64,000 nt of DNA from Acidobacteriaceae bacterium (GTDB lineage: Bacteria > Acidobacteriota > Terriglobia > Terriglobales > Acidobacteriaceae): contig PLBY01000035.1 in NCBI GenBank assembly GCA_003134655.1, forward strand, positions 190,449 through 254,448, in the 5' to 3' direction. Positions 55,454 to 64,000 of the stretch are shown in pieces. Positions within the stretch are counted from its first letter, which is position 1, and every line of letters starts with the position of its first letter. The translations under genes and the position numbers were made by a program. The notes under the pieces were generated by a model. The model saw nothing but the letters and a program-made list of their open reading frames with translations, did not search any database and had not been told where the DNA came from.

Positions 55454-55789
55454 ATGCGGACACGTGTCTTATTCATGACGGTTGCACTCATCGCGCTCCT
55501 GACGAGCGTAGCCAGCACTCAGACCGCTTCCGCACAGACGAACTCCGAGCGAAAGGTAGCTTCGCGCGTCGCGCCCAGTTATCCAGAACTGGCCAAGAAG
55601 ATGCACATCCACGGCGTCGTCCGAGTTGAAGCTGTGGTTAAAGCCAACGGCACCGTCAAGTCTACCCGCGTGCTGGGCGGAAACCCGGTATTGGTTGACG
55701 CGGCGATTGAAGCGGTTGGCAAATGGAAGTTTGAGCCCGGGCAAAGTGAGACAACCGAGGTAGTCCAACTCACGTTCGAAGGTCAGTGA
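55454..55789 (+). CDS. Small exported TonB C-terminal domain protein
   Basis: A 111-residue precursor. A signal peptide (RVLFMTVALIALLTSVAS) is followed directly by a TonB C-terminal domain (APSYPELAKKMHIHGVVRVE, VKANGTVKSTRVLGGNPVLV, AAIEAVGKWKFEPG). The long proline-rich linker of true TonB proteins is missing, so it cannot reach from the inner membrane as TonB does. It may be a periplasmic partner or decoy, or a stand-alone domain of other use. ATG 55454 follows GAGGAACGGAAG. Monocistronic. Confidence 0.82.
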   Translation: MRTRVLFMTVALIALLTSVASTQTASAQTNSERKVASRVAPSYPELAKKMHIHGVVRVEAVVKANGTVKSTRVLGGNPVLVDAAIEAVGKWKFEPGQSETTEVVQLTFEGQ

Positions 55790-55967
55790 AGTGAGCCAGG
55801 CTATCTCAAGGAACCAACAGATTCTCAGTCGTTCAAACCACCACATCTTCCCCACGAAATGACAGGTCGCTCCTCGAGGACGTGACCAAGGTCATCTTGA
55901 ATGAGAGTGACCTTCAGTTCAGTCTAGTCAAGAGTCGCAAATTTTAAGAACGGAAGACGTGCATTCG

Positions 55968-56606
55968 ATGAGTGCGGCAACAGGAACTGACTGGACCCAA
56001 ATATTGTCCGATCCGGACCTTGTCCGGCATGTCGGAAAGCTGCTGCAAGCCTACCGGGAAGCTCCCGCCGACAAGCGTGAGGCGGCGCTGCTTACAGCCA
56101 TGCGTGAAATCAAGGCCGGCGTCCCCACGGACGGGAAACCTGCCACCAAGGCGGCTTCCGCGCCCGAACCAGTTGCAACTCCCACTTCGGCGACGCCTCC
56201 TTTTGAGCCGGATATGTTCACTCAGAACTGGGGAAGCGACCGCCGTCGTCACATGCGAATCAAGTGCTTCGTGGCGGTCGAACTCCGCGTCGATGAATTC
56301 CCGGTTCCGATCTGGGGCAATCTTTCCAACACGAGCGCGGGCGGATGCCTGGTCGAAACCGCGCACCCCGTCAAGCCGGGGTCGAAGGTTGAAATCGGCC
56401 TCTGGGTGCCCAACGGCAAGATCTGGGTCAAAGGGTTCGCTTTGAGCGGAGTGGTATCCCGCAATGGACCGGGCAACGGAGTCCGCCTCCACTTCGAGGG
56501 AATGGCGCCCACCGAGCGCGACAATCTGCGCCAGTTCCTCAAGTACGTGCAGCAGACAACCCGGGGATCGCAAACGGAGAACGGCTACCTGCATCTTCTG
56601 AAATAA
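55968..56606 (+). CDS. PilZ-domain protein with intact cyclic-di-GMP motif
   Basis: A 212-residue protein. An N-terminal helical part (about 1-55) and a Pro/Ala/Thr-rich linker precede a PilZ barrel from about residue 90. Both binding motifs are complete: RxxxR as RRHMR (Arg93, Arg97) and NTSAGG (Asn121, Ser123, Gly126). It should bind cyclic-di-GMP. The C-terminal helix ERDNLRQFLKYVQQ follows. A GTG at 55959 is an alternative start three codons earlier. Targets unknown; no flagellar or cellulose genes are near. Confidence 0.85.
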   Translation: MSAATGTDWTQILSDPDLVRHVGKLLQAYREAPADKREAALLTAMREIKAGVPTDGKPATKAASAPEPVATPTSATPPFEPDMFTQNWGSDRRRHMRIKCFVAVELRVDEFPVPIWGNLSNTSAGGCLVETAHPVKPGSKVEIGLWVPNGKIWVKGFALSGVVSRNGPGNGVRLHFEGMAPTERDNLRQFLKYVQQTTRGSQTENGYLHLLK

Positions 56607-56684
56607 AGGAATTCCCCATTCCCGCCAGTATTTCACTGCGGCTTAATCCACGCCTGCACGGAAATTGATACACTTTCTGCGTAT

Positions 56685-56714
56685 TGAACCCTTTCCGTAA
56701 TCGGAAACTCTAAT
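56685..56714 (+). promoter_or_regulatory. Candidate promoter with operator of the pentose-phosphate operon
   Basis: TTGAAC (56685-56690) and TCTAAT (56709-56714) at 18 bases form a moderate promoter. The spacer contains a 16-base inverted repeat TTTCCG-TAAT-CGGAAA (56692-56707), well placed for a repressor or activator. The start would be near 56722, 52 bases before tkt. Confidence 0.42.
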
Positions 56715-56773
56715 TAGTTAGAGACCGATCGCGCACCGGTGCAAAAAATCCCAGGCTGGAGGAGCGGAATCGC

Positions 56774-58855
56774 ATGGTAGCCAGTGAACAGGTTTTGGTG
56801 ACGGGGCAGCAACTGGACATGCTGTGCATCAACACGATTCGAACTCTGGCGATCGACGCGGTACAACAGGCAAACTCGGGCCATCCGGGCGCGCCCATGG
56901 GACTGGCGCCGGTCACGTATTGTCTCTGGCAGGAATTCCTGCGCTACGATCCCGCTGATCCAACCTGGCTCAATCGCGACCGCTTCGTGCTCTCCAATGG
57001 GCATGCGTCGATGCTGCTTTACGCCATGCTGCACCTCGCCGAGGTGAGGCGGGTTGACGAACATGGTCAGGTTTTGAAGGAACTCTCGGTTCCGATGGCA
57101 GAGATCAAGCGCTTCCGGCAGTTGGGGAGTCGCACGCCGGGACACCCCGAGTCGCATCTCACTTCTGGCGTGGAAACCACGACTGGCCCCTTGGGCCAGG
57201 GTGTGGGCAACAGCGTCGGCATGGCGATCGCCGGCAAATGGCTGGCGGCGAACTTCAACCGTCCGGGGCTGGAGATTTTCGATTACAACGTTTATGCGAT
57301 GTGTTCGGATGGCGATCTGATGGAAGGGATTGGCGGCGAAGCAGCGTCCCTTGCCGGACATTTGAAGCTTTCCAATCTCTGCTGGATGTACGACCACAAT
57401 CACATCACGCTCGATGGCCCGGCCAGTTGGTCGTTCAGCGAAGATGTGGCGACGCGTTTTGTGGGATACGGATGGAATGTGACGCGCGTGGCTGACGCCA
57501 ATGATCTGGAGATGCTAGCGCGAGCCTTTGAGACGTTCCACAAAACCACCGACCGGCCGACCTTGATTATTGTCGATAGCCACATTGGCTACGGGTCTCC
57601 GCACAAGCAGGACACGAACGCCGCGCACGGCGAGCCTCTGGGCGAAGAAGAAGTTCGACTGGTCAAGAAGTTCTACGGCTGGCCGGAAGACGCAAAGTTC
57701 CTGGTTCCGGATGGCGTGTACGAACATTTCCGCGAAGGCATCGGGAAGCGCGGACATGATTTGCACGCACAATGGTCCCAACGGTTCGCGGAATACTCGC
57801 AGAAGTTCCCCGACCTTGCCGATCGTCTGCACAGAATGCAGCACCGCGAACTTCCTGCGGGCTGGGACAAGAACCTGCCAACTTTTCCTGCGGATGCCAA
57901 GGGCGTCGCGACGCGCGAGAGTTCAGGCAAAGTGCTCAACGCATTGGCACAGAATATTCCATGGCTGATTGGCGGATCCGCCGATTTGGCAACGTCAAAC
58001 AAGACCACGCTAAAGTTCGAAGGCGCGGGAGATTTCCAGGCCGCCACTCCAGCGGGACGCAACTTGCACTTCGGCGTGCGCGAGCACGTGATGGGCGCGA
58101 GCGTGAACGGGATGGTGGTGTCTGGCATTCGGGCTTTCGGGGCGACATTCTTCAACTTCAGCGATTACATGCGGGCAAGCATTCGGTTGTCGGCACTGAT
58201 GGAGATTCCGTCGATTTTTGTTTTCACGCATGACTCCATTGGCGTTGGAGAAGATGGGCCGACGCACCAGCCGATTGAGCAGTTGGCGTCTTTGCGTGCC
58301 ATGCCAAATCTGATCGTGCTCCGTCCGGGCGATGCGAATGAGGTTACCGAGGCTTGGAGGATCATCGCGCAGTTGCAGCACTCACCGGTGGCGCTGGTGT
58401 TGACCCGGCAGAACCTGCCGACTTTGGATCGGACCAAATACGCTTCCGCTGCGGGTGTGGCAAAGGGTGCTTATGTGTTGGCCGATGCGCTGGGCGGAAA
58501 GCCTGACATGATCTTGCTCGGCACAGGCAGCGAGTTGTCATTGTGCGTGGACGCATACGAGAAACTGAAGGCCGAGGGCGTGAAAGCGCGCGTGGTCAGC
58601 ATGCCTTCATGGGAAATCTTCGAACAGCAGGATGCGGCATACAAAGAGAGCGTTCTGCCGTCGGACGTGACCGCACGGGTTTCTGTCGAAATGGCGTCTA
58701 CTTTCGGATGGGGGCGCTACACCGGCCTCAATGGACGCAACGTCGGCATGCACCGTTTCGGCGCCTCGGCGCCGCTGAAAGATCTGCTGAAGTACTTTGG
58801 GTTCACCGTCGATACCGTTCTCGCTGAAGCTCGTTCGGCGATTGCGGGCAAGTAA
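56774..58855 (+). CDS. tkt: Transketolase
   Basis: A 693-residue thiamine-diphosphate enzyme. Motifs are RTLAIDAVQQANSGHPGAPM near the start, VLSNGHASMLLYAML, and the cofactor segment CSDGDLMEGIGGEAASLAGH ending in a DHNHITLDG. The later half has DSIGVGEDGPTHQPIEQLAS. It moves two-carbon ketol units between sugar phosphates. A GGAGGAG box lies before ATG. It leads a tkt-tal-pgi-gnd-zwf operon covering both the non-oxidative and oxidative pentose-phosphate branches. Confidence 0.95.
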   Translation: MVASEQVLVTGQQLDMLCINTIRTLAIDAVQQANSGHPGAPMGLAPVTYCLWQEFLRYDPADPTWLNRDRFVLSNGHASMLLYAMLHLAEVRRVDEHGQVLKELSVPMAEIKRFRQLGSRTPGHPESHLTSGVETTTGPLGQGVGNSVGMAIAGKWLAANFNRPGLEIFDYNVYAMCSDGDLMEGIGGEAASLAGHLKLSNLCWMYDHNHITLDGPASWSFSEDVATRFVGYGWNVTRVADANDLEMLARAFETFHKTTDRPTLIIVDSHIGYGSPHKQDTNAAHGEPLGEEEVRLVKKFYGWPEDAKFLVPDGVYEHFREGIGKRGHDLHAQWSQRFAEYSQKFPDLADRLHRMQHRELPAGWDKNLPTFPADAKGVATRESSGKVLNALAQNIPWLIGGSADLATSNKTTLKFEGAGDFQAATPAGRNLHFGVREHVMGASVNGMVVSGIRAFGATFFNFSDYMRASIRLSALMEIPSIFVFTHDSIGVGEDGPTHQPIEQLASLRAMPNLIVLRPGDANEVTEAWRIIAQLQHSPVALVLTRQNLPTLDRTKYASAAGVAKGAYVLADALGGKPDMILLGTGSELSLCVDAYEKLKAEGVKARVVSMPSWEIFEQQDAAYKESVLPSDVTARVSVEMASTFGWGRYTGLNGRNVGMHRFGASAPLKDLLKYFGFTVDTVLAEARSAIAGK

Positions 58856-58910
58856 CGTTTGAACGGGGTTCGACAAAATACATTTTTACGCAAGATCGTA
58901 GGAGATCACT

Positions 58911-60077
58911 ATGCAGCCAACTGGAGTTCTGGAAACCTCGAAAGCGACTAAGAATCCGCTGAAAGAATTGCTCAACTACGGTCAGTCGATGTGGCTCGAT
59001 TACATCCGGCGCGATCTATTCACCACCGGGAAGCTGCAACAACTGATTACCGAGGACGGACTGCGGGGGATGACTTCGAATCCCGCGATCTTCGAGAAAG
59101 CCATCGCCGACAGTTCGCTGTACGACGATTTCCTGAAGTCGCTGGCCTCGCAGAGTGATCTCGACACCACGGCGCGCTACGAGCAGATCGCGATTCGCGA
59201 CATCCAGGACGCGGCAGATGCTCTGCGGCCGGTGTATGACGAATCCAAGTTCCGGGATGGATACGTGAGTTTGGAAGTCTCGCCGTACCTGGCGCGCAAG
59301 ACGAAAGAAACGACCGACGAGGCGCGCCGCCTGTGGAAGGCCGTGCAGCGCGAGAACGTGATGATCAAGGTGCCGGGCACGGCGGAGGGCCTTCCCGCGA
59401 TCCGCCAGTTGATCGGTGAAGGCATCAACATCAACATAACTCTGTTGTTCGCGCAGGAAGTGTACGAGAAGGTTGCCGAGGCCTACATCGCCGGACTCGA
59501 AGATCTGGCAGCGCACGGCGGCAATCTGAAAAAGATGGCGAGCGTGGCGAGCTTCTTCATTAGCCGCATCGACACGCTGATCGATTCCCTGTTGAATGAC
59601 AGGCTGAAGGCGACCACCGACGCCAGCCAGCAGGCGTTGCTGAAGAGCCTGTTGGGTAAGGTGGCGATCGCTAACGGCAAGCTTACTTATCAGCGCTATC
59701 AGAAGATCTTCAGCGGAGCGCGGTGGCAGGCGCTGGCGGCCAAGGGAGCGCAGACCCAGCGCGTGCTGTGGGCCAGCACGAGCACCAAGAACCCCAACTA
59801 TCGCGACGTGATCTACGTCGAAGAATTGATTGGTCCCGATACAGTCAACACCATGCCGCCAGCTACGATTGACGCCTTCCGCGATCATGGATTGCTACGC
59901 AACGCGCTGACCGAAGATGTGGCGGGTGCGCAGAAAGTCATGGATGACCTCGTACGCGCCGAAATTTCCATCAAACAAGTGACTGACAAGCTGACCGACG
60001 ATGGCGTCAAGTTGTTCGCCGACGCTTTTGACAAGCTGCTGGCTGCGGTCGCGAAGAGCACTCAGCAAAAAGGATAG
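58911..60077 (+). CDS. tal: Transaldolase
   Basis: A 388-residue transaldolase of the long (actinobacterial/cyanobacterial) type. It shows GLRGMTSNPAIFEKAI, DGYVSLEVSPYLARKT, the Schiff-base lysine in NVMIKVPGTAEGLPAI, and GININITLLFAQEVYEKVAE. A true AGGAG box precedes ATG. It lies 55 bases after tkt and five bases before pgi. In several bacteria these two activities are fused as one Tal-Pgi protein; here they are separate frames, the stop codon TAG being clear. Confidence 0.94.
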   Translation: MQPTGVLETSKATKNPLKELLNYGQSMWLDYIRRDLFTTGKLQQLITEDGLRGMTSNPAIFEKAIADSSLYDDFLKSLASQSDLDTTARYEQIAIRDIQDAADALRPVYDESKFRDGYVSLEVSPYLARKTKETTDEARRLWKAVQRENVMIKVPGTAEGLPAIRQLIGEGININITLLFAQEVYEKVAEAYIAGLEDLAAHGGNLKKMASVASFFISRIDTLIDSLLNDRLKATTDASQQALLKSLLGKVAIANGKLTYQRYQKIFSGARWQALAAKGAQTQRVLWASTSTKNPNYRDVIYVEELIGPDTVNTMPPATIDAFRDHGLLRNALTEDVAGAQKVMDDLVRAEISIKQVTDKLTDDGVKLFADAFDKLLAAVAKSTQQKG

Positions 60078-60082
60078 ATCCC

Positions 60083-61801
60083 GTGAGCCGACTGAAGACT
60101 TCCCTGCCGGAATCTCTGGCCACAACGGTAAAGTCGACGATCGCCGCTTGGCAATCGGGCGGCAAGATGCAGCGCCTGTGGCAGCGCGATGCAACGCTCT
60201 GGACAGGCACCGACGAAGCGAACTGGCTGGGATGGCTCGATATCGTCGACGAGCAGATCGCGCAGCACGATCAACTGGCGAAGGTTGCGAAGGAAGTTCA
60301 GGCGCGCGGCTTTCAACACGTACTGCTGCTCGGGATGGGCGGATCCAGTCTTTGTCCGGAAGTCTTGCGGATGACTTTTGGCAGGACCCCTCACTTCCCT
60401 ACCCTGCACGTGCTCGATTCGACGGATCCGGGCCAGGTGAAAGCGTTCGAGCACCTGATTGATATCCCCAAGACGCTGTTTATCGTTTCGAGCAAGTCGG
60501 GCAGTACGCTCGAACCCAACATTTTCAAGCAATATTTCTTCGAACGCACGAAGCAGGCAGTGGGCGCGGTGAAGGTCGGCAGCCAGTTCATTGCGATCAC
60601 CGATCCGGGATCGAAGATGCAGCAGGTCGCAGAGGCAGACCGCTTTCTGCATGTCTTCTTCGGACGGCCCTCGATCGGCGGACGTTACTCAGCGTTGTCG
60701 AATTTCGGCATGGTTCCGGCCGCGGTGATGGGCATGGACACCAAGAAGTTCCTCGCGAGGGCTGCGGAGATGGTGCGCGCTTGTGGCGCCGGTGCGAGTG
60801 TCGAGGAGAATCCCGGCGCGGTGCTAGGCATCATTCTCGGAGCAGCCGCCAACGCGGGCCGGGACAAGGTCACGATCATCACCTCCCCTGGCATTTCTGA
60901 TCTGGGCGCATGGCTGGAGCAACTGCTCGCGGAGTCGACCGGAAAAATCGGCAAGGGAATCATTCCGGTGGACCGCGAGACTCCGACGACTCCAGAGGTC
61001 TACAGCAGCGATCGCGTCTTCGTTTACGTTCGGCTGGAAACGGGGGCGGACGCCGATCAAGATGCTAAAGTGGCGGCGATTGAAAAGGCCGGGCATCCCG
61101 TCGTGCGCATCACCATGGCCGACACGTATGACCTGGGCGCGGAGTTCTTCCGGTGGGAAATTGCCACCGCGGTCGCAGGTTCAATTATCGGGATCAATGC
61201 CTTCAACCAACCGGACGTCGAAGCCAGCAAGATCGCGACGCGTGAGTTGACCTCGGCGTATGAGAAGACGGGTTCTCTTCCGGCGGAAAAGCCAGTCGTC
61301 GAAGACTCGGGCATCAAATTGTTTACGGACGAGAAGAATGCGGCGGAACTGGCGAATGCAGCCGGCAGCGATAAGTCGCTCGTGGGATATCTTAGGGCAC
61401 ATCTGGCGCGTATTAAGGCCGGCGATTACTTCGCGGTGCTCGGCTACATCCAGATGAACGGCGAACACGAAGAAAGCCTGCAGACGCTGCGGCATCTGGT
61501 GCGCGACAAGAAGCGCGTAGCGACGTGTTTAGGGTTCGGACCACGATTCCTGCACTCTACGGGACAGGCGTATAAGGGCGGACCCAACTCCGGGGTGTTC
61601 TTGCAAATCACTTGTGACGATTCCGTCGAACTGCCCGTGCCCGGACAGAAATACACATTCGGCGTGGTGAAGGCGGCGCAGGCCCGCGGAGATTTTCAGG
61701 TATTGGCTGATCGCGGGAGACGGGCGCTGCGAGTTCATCTGAGGAGCAATGTGAAAGCGGGGCTGGCAATACTGCAGGCGTCGGTGCAGAAAGCTCTCTG
61801 A
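60083..61801 (+). CDS. pgi: Glucose-6-phosphate isomerase (Tal-Pgi-fusion type)
   Basis: A 572-residue isomerase interconverting glucose-6-phosphate and fructose-6-phosphate. The start is GTG 60083, five bases after tal, with AAAAAGGA at the end of tal as ribosome site. Motifs include LLLGMGGSSLCPEV, FIVSSKSGSTLEPNIFK and GGRYSALSNFGMVPAAVMG. The sequence is of the divergent type usually found fused to transaldolase, with an unusual long C-terminal part (SLQTLRHLVRDKKRVATCLG). Operon context fits recycling of fructose-6-phosphate into the oxidative branch. Confidence 0.93.
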   Translation: MSRLKTSLPESLATTVKSTIAAWQSGGKMQRLWQRDATLWTGTDEANWLGWLDIVDEQIAQHDQLAKVAKEVQARGFQHVLLLGMGGSSLCPEVLRMTFGRTPHFPTLHVLDSTDPGQVKAFEHLIDIPKTLFIVSSKSGSTLEPNIFKQYFFERTKQAVGAVKVGSQFIAITDPGSKMQQVAEADRFLHVFFGRPSIGGRYSALSNFGMVPAAVMGMDTKKFLARAAEMVRACGAGASVEENPGAVLGIILGAAANAGRDKVTIITSPGISDLGAWLEQLLAESTGKIGKGIIPVDRETPTTPEVYSSDRVFVYVRLETGADADQDAKVAAIEKAGHPVVRITMADTYDLGAEFFRWEIATAVAGSIIGINAFNQPDVEASKIATRELTSAYEKTGSLPAEKPVVEDSGIKLFTDEKNAAELANAAGSDKSLVGYLRAHLARIKAGDYFAVLGYIQMNGEHEESLQTLRHLVRDKKRVATCLGFGPRFLHSTGQAYKGGPNSGVFLQITCDDSVELPVPGQKYTFGVVKAAQARGDFQVLADRGRRALRVHLRSNVKAGLAILQASVQKAL

Positions 61802-61821
61802 GAGTGTTGGAGATTCCACAT

Positions 61822-61863
61822 GCGAGGGCAGGATGCCCTCGCGACAGCCGGCGGGACGCCGGC
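61822..61863. repeat. Double hairpin between pgi and gnd
   Basis: Two perfect hairpins stand back to back: GCGAGGGC-AGGAT-GCCCTCGC (61822-61842) and GCCGGC-GGGAC-GCCGGC (61847-61863), followed by GCTAC. They lie within the operon, 20 bases after pgi and before the gnd ribosome site. An ATG in this element opens the frame of gnd but is part of the repeat, so it is not a likely start. Confidence 0.75.
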
Positions 61864-61885
61864 GCTACGTTCAGGAGCGAAAGCA

Positions 61886-62884
61886 ATGCAATTGGGAATG
61901 GTGGGGCTGGGGCGCATGGGCGCGAATATGACGCGGCGGCTGATGCGCGGCGGACATCAGCTTGTGGTTTCTGATCTCAGCGCCGATGCCGTGAAGCAAA
62001 TGGCCGTCGAGGGCGCGGGCGGCTCTACTTCGCTCGAAGATCTGATTAGCAAGCTCACGCCTCCCCGTGCGGTCTGGATCATGGTTCCCGCTGGCGGTCC
62101 GACTGAGGCGACCGTGCAGAAACTCGCGCAGCACATGCAGGCAGGCGACGCGATCATCGATGGCGGTAACTCTTATTTCAAAGATGATGTGCGCCGGGCA
62201 AACGAACTGAAGGGCAAGGGCATTCACTACATCGACGTGGGCACGAGCGGTGGCGTGTGGGGATTGGATCGCGGCTACTGCATGATGATTGGCGGACCCA
62301 AGGAAGCGGTGCAACGGCTCGATCCTATTTTCAAGACGCTCGCGCCGGGTAAAGGCGACATCCCAAAGACTCCGGGACGAGAAAAGCTTGGAGGCACGGC
62401 GGAGGACGGTTACATCCACTGCGGTCCGTCGGGCTCCGGGCATTTTGTGAAGATGGTGCATAACGGCATTGAATACGGCATCATGCAGGCCTATGCGGAA
62501 GGCTTCGACATCTTCAAGAACGCCACCAGCAAGGATCTTCCCGAGGACATCCGATACGACCTGAACCTGCCCGACATCGCGGAGGTGTGGCGGCGGGGCA
62601 GTGTGGTCAGTTCCTGGTTGCTCGACTTGACGGCGATGGCGCTCACGGAGAACCCTACGCTTTCGGAGTACGAAGGGTTCGTGCAGGATTCCGGCGAGGG
62701 CCGCTGGACGATCCAGGCGGCACTTGAGGAAGCCGTGCCTGCGGACGTGCTCACCGCCGCGCTGTACGTGCGTTTCCGCTCGCGGCAGCAGCATACCTTC
62801 GCGGAGAAGATGCTTTCCGCCATGCGGCAGAAATTTGGCGGACACGTGGAGCAAGGCACGGACAAGGCGAAGAAGAGCGCATAG
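61886..62884 (+). CDS. gnd: 6-phosphogluconate dehydrogenase, decarboxylating (short form)
   Basis: A 332-residue enzyme of the short YqeC/GndA type. It begins [20 protein letters not shown] (nucleotide loop) and has [11 protein letters not shown], the catalytic region [19 protein letters not shown], and [20 protein letters not shown] with the active-site lysine. It converts 6-phosphogluconate to ribulose-5-phosphate; the short form often prefers NAD. The start at 61886 has an AGGAG box nine bases upstream; the open frame reaches 22 codons further into a hairpin repeat and is rejected. Confidence 0.94.
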   Translation: MQLGMVGLGRMGANMTRRLMRGGHQLVVSDLSADAVKQMAVEGAGGSTSLEDLISKLTPPRAVWIMVPAGGPTEATVQKLAQHMQAGDAIIDGGNSYFKDDVRRANELKGKGIHYIDVGTSGGVWGLDRGYCMMIGGPKEAVQRLDPIFKTLAPGKGDIPKTPGREKLGGTAEDGYIHCGPSGSGHFVKMVHNGIEYGIMQAYAEGFDIFKNATSKDLPEDIRYDLNLPDIAEVWRRGSVVSSWLLDLTAMALTENPTLSEYEGFVQDSGEGRWTIQAALEEAVPADVLTAALYVRFRSRQQHTFAEKMLSAMRQKFGGHVEQGTDKAKKSA

Positions 62885-62921
62885 GCGCGGCTTTATTTCT
62901 TACTCATCAAAGGATTTATTC

Positions 62922-64000
62922 ATGGCTGAAACAGCGGAACAACCCACTGCGGCACCGCCGCGAATCGGAAAGCAGGGCGATCCCTGCGTCATGGTGATTT
63001 TCGGCGCGGCCGGCGACCTGACGGGCCGCATGCTGATCCCGGCACTCTACAACCTGGCGCGCGCCGGATTGCTTTCCCGCGAATTCGCCGTGGTAGGCGT
63101 GGCGCGCACGCAGTACTCTAACGATGAATTCCGCAAACGTGTGCACGACGACGTGAAAGCGTATTGCGGGGAATGCGTAGACGACGATCTCTGGGAGTGG
63201 TTCTCGCGCCGCTTCTATTACTTCGCCGGAGATTTCAGCGACGATAAACTGTATCCGCAACTCAAAGACTTTCTGGACAAGGTGGATCAGGAGCATTCCG
63301 CCCACCAGAATTTCTTCTACTACCTCGCCACGGCGCCCAGCTTCTTCGGTCCGATCGTGCAGAAACTCTCCGCTGCCGGATTAATGGAACAGTCCAATGG
63401 CCGGTGGCGGCGAGTCGTCATCGAGAAACCCTTCGGGCACGATCTGGAGTCGGCCAAAGCGCTGAACCAGCAACTGCTCAAGGAGGTCGACGAAAAGCAG
63501 ATCTACCGCATCGACCACTATCTGGGCAAAGAAACTGTCCAGAACATCATGGCATTCCGTTTCGCCAACGGAATTTTCGAGCCAGTCTGGAACCGCCGGT
63601 ACATCGATCATGTGCAGATCTCCGTGGCCGAAACCGTTGGCGTGGAAGGACGCGGAAGTTATTTCGATCACGCCGGTTCCCTGCGCGACATGGTGCCGAA
63701 CCACATCATGCAACTGATCAGTCTCACGGCCATGGAACCGCCGATCTCGTTCGACGCGAATGCGGTGCGCGACGAGCAGGCCAAGATTCTACACGCGATC
63801 CAACCCATGAGCGACGAAGAGGTTCTGAGCCGCAGCGTGCGCGGCCAGTACGGCGACGGAACCGAAGACGGCAAACGAGTTGCAGCCTATCGGACAGAAC
63901 CCGATGTTCCGCCCGATTCGCGGACTGAGACTTTTGTCGCCATGAAGCTGCTGATCGACAACTGGCGGTGGGCCGACGTCCCGTTCTACCTGCGCACCGG
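62922..64000 (+). CDS. zwf: Glucose-6-phosphate 1-dehydrogenase (partial, cut by right edge)
   Basis: The first 359 codons are present. The nucleotide-binding loop is [15 protein letters not shown]; typical enzymes have GASGDLTKRK, so the third base contact is altered (Arg then Met). [15 protein letters not shown] and the catalytic [19 protein letters not shown] with His199 are intact, as is [19 protein letters not shown]. It starts the oxidative pentose-phosphate pathway. AAGGA lies eight bases before ATG, 37 bases after gnd. The reading frame is open to the end of the window. Confidence 0.94.
   Translation, partial: MAETAEQPTAAPPRIGKQGDPCVMVIFGAAGDLTGRMLIPALYNLARAGLLSREFAVVGVARTQYSNDEFRKRVHDDVKAYCGECVDDDLWEWFSRRFYYFAGDFSDDKLYPQLKDFLDKVDQEHSAHQNFFYYLATAPSFFGPIVQKLSAAGLMEQSNGRWRRVVIEKPFGHDLESAKALNQQLLKEVDEKQIYRIDHYLGKETVQNIMAFRFANGIFEPVWNRRYIDHVQISVAETVGVEGRGSYFDHAGSLRDMVPNHIMQLISLTAMEPPISFDANAVRDEQAKILHAIQPMSDEEVLSRSVRGQYGDGTEDGKRVAAYRTEPDVPPDSRTETFVAMKLLIDNWRWADVPFYLRT

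Noticed and set aside
55454..55789. Calling the small TonB-C protein the energy transducer of the large receptor
   Set aside because: It lacks the proline-rich linker, has only a cleavable signal peptide, and no ExbB/ExbD genes are adjacent.
61820..61885. N-terminal 22-residue extension of the 6-phosphogluconate dehydrogenase
   Set aside because: The extension is encoded by a double hairpin repeat; the family start and an AGGAG box are at 61886.

Overview
The window is a stretch of GC-rich bacterial chromosome (roughly 60% GC by eye) with densely packed genes and no phage, plasmid, insertion-sequence or CRISPR signature. The gene style suggests an Acidobacteriota (Terriglobia-like) genome: a very large TonB-dependent receptor with an N-terminal carboxypeptidase-regulatory-like domain, many exported hypothetical proteins, and short palindromic repeats in nearly every larger gap. 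There is no rRNA here, so this is an inference.

Left end (1-5000, minus strand): a histidine operon hisI-G-D-C-B-H-F with overlapping genes; hisF runs off the left edge, and hisA and hisE are absent from this run. It is preceded by an unlisted 21-codon leader peptide with seven histidines and then an intrinsic terminator, a classical attenuator. Next come an exported family-2 glycoside hydrolase with a LamG-like N-terminus (5167-8700), small conserved genes, a SufT/MIP18-like protein, an exported DmpA-type peptidase, and a membrane-bound sigma-54 activator with seven PAS domains (11631-15641). PilZ, response-regulator, zinc-ribbon, OmpA, CoA-binding and GAF proteins, a MetE-like protein and an MFS transporter fill 15.9-24.2 kb.

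Middle (24.9-43.1 kb): the most coherent accessory region. Three class III aminotransferases, two aldehyde dehydrogenases and an APC permease lie in one direction, followed by a TonB-dependent receptor. Divergent from the receptor is an operon for a MerR-XRE-cupin regulator and a complete PotDABC polyamine-type ABC transporter. A 25-bp palindrome overlaps both divergent promoters. I read this as an uptake and catabolism system for polyamines or omega-amino acids. Each gap inside the catabolic run holds a different palindromic repeat.

Right part (43.2-64 kb): a GT39-like membrane protein, typA coupled to a zinc-ribbon gene, a glycine-rich RRM protein, tRNA-Arg(CCG), an exported hypothetical protein, ferrochelatase, a TolC-EmrA-EmrB efflux operon ending in a cytidylate-kinase-like gene, a small TonB-C protein and a PilZ protein. 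It ends with a pentose-phosphate operon tkt-tal-pgi-gnd-zwf (zwf cut by the right edge), whose candidate promoter holds a 16-bp palindrome and which carries a double-hairpin repeat between pgi and gnd.
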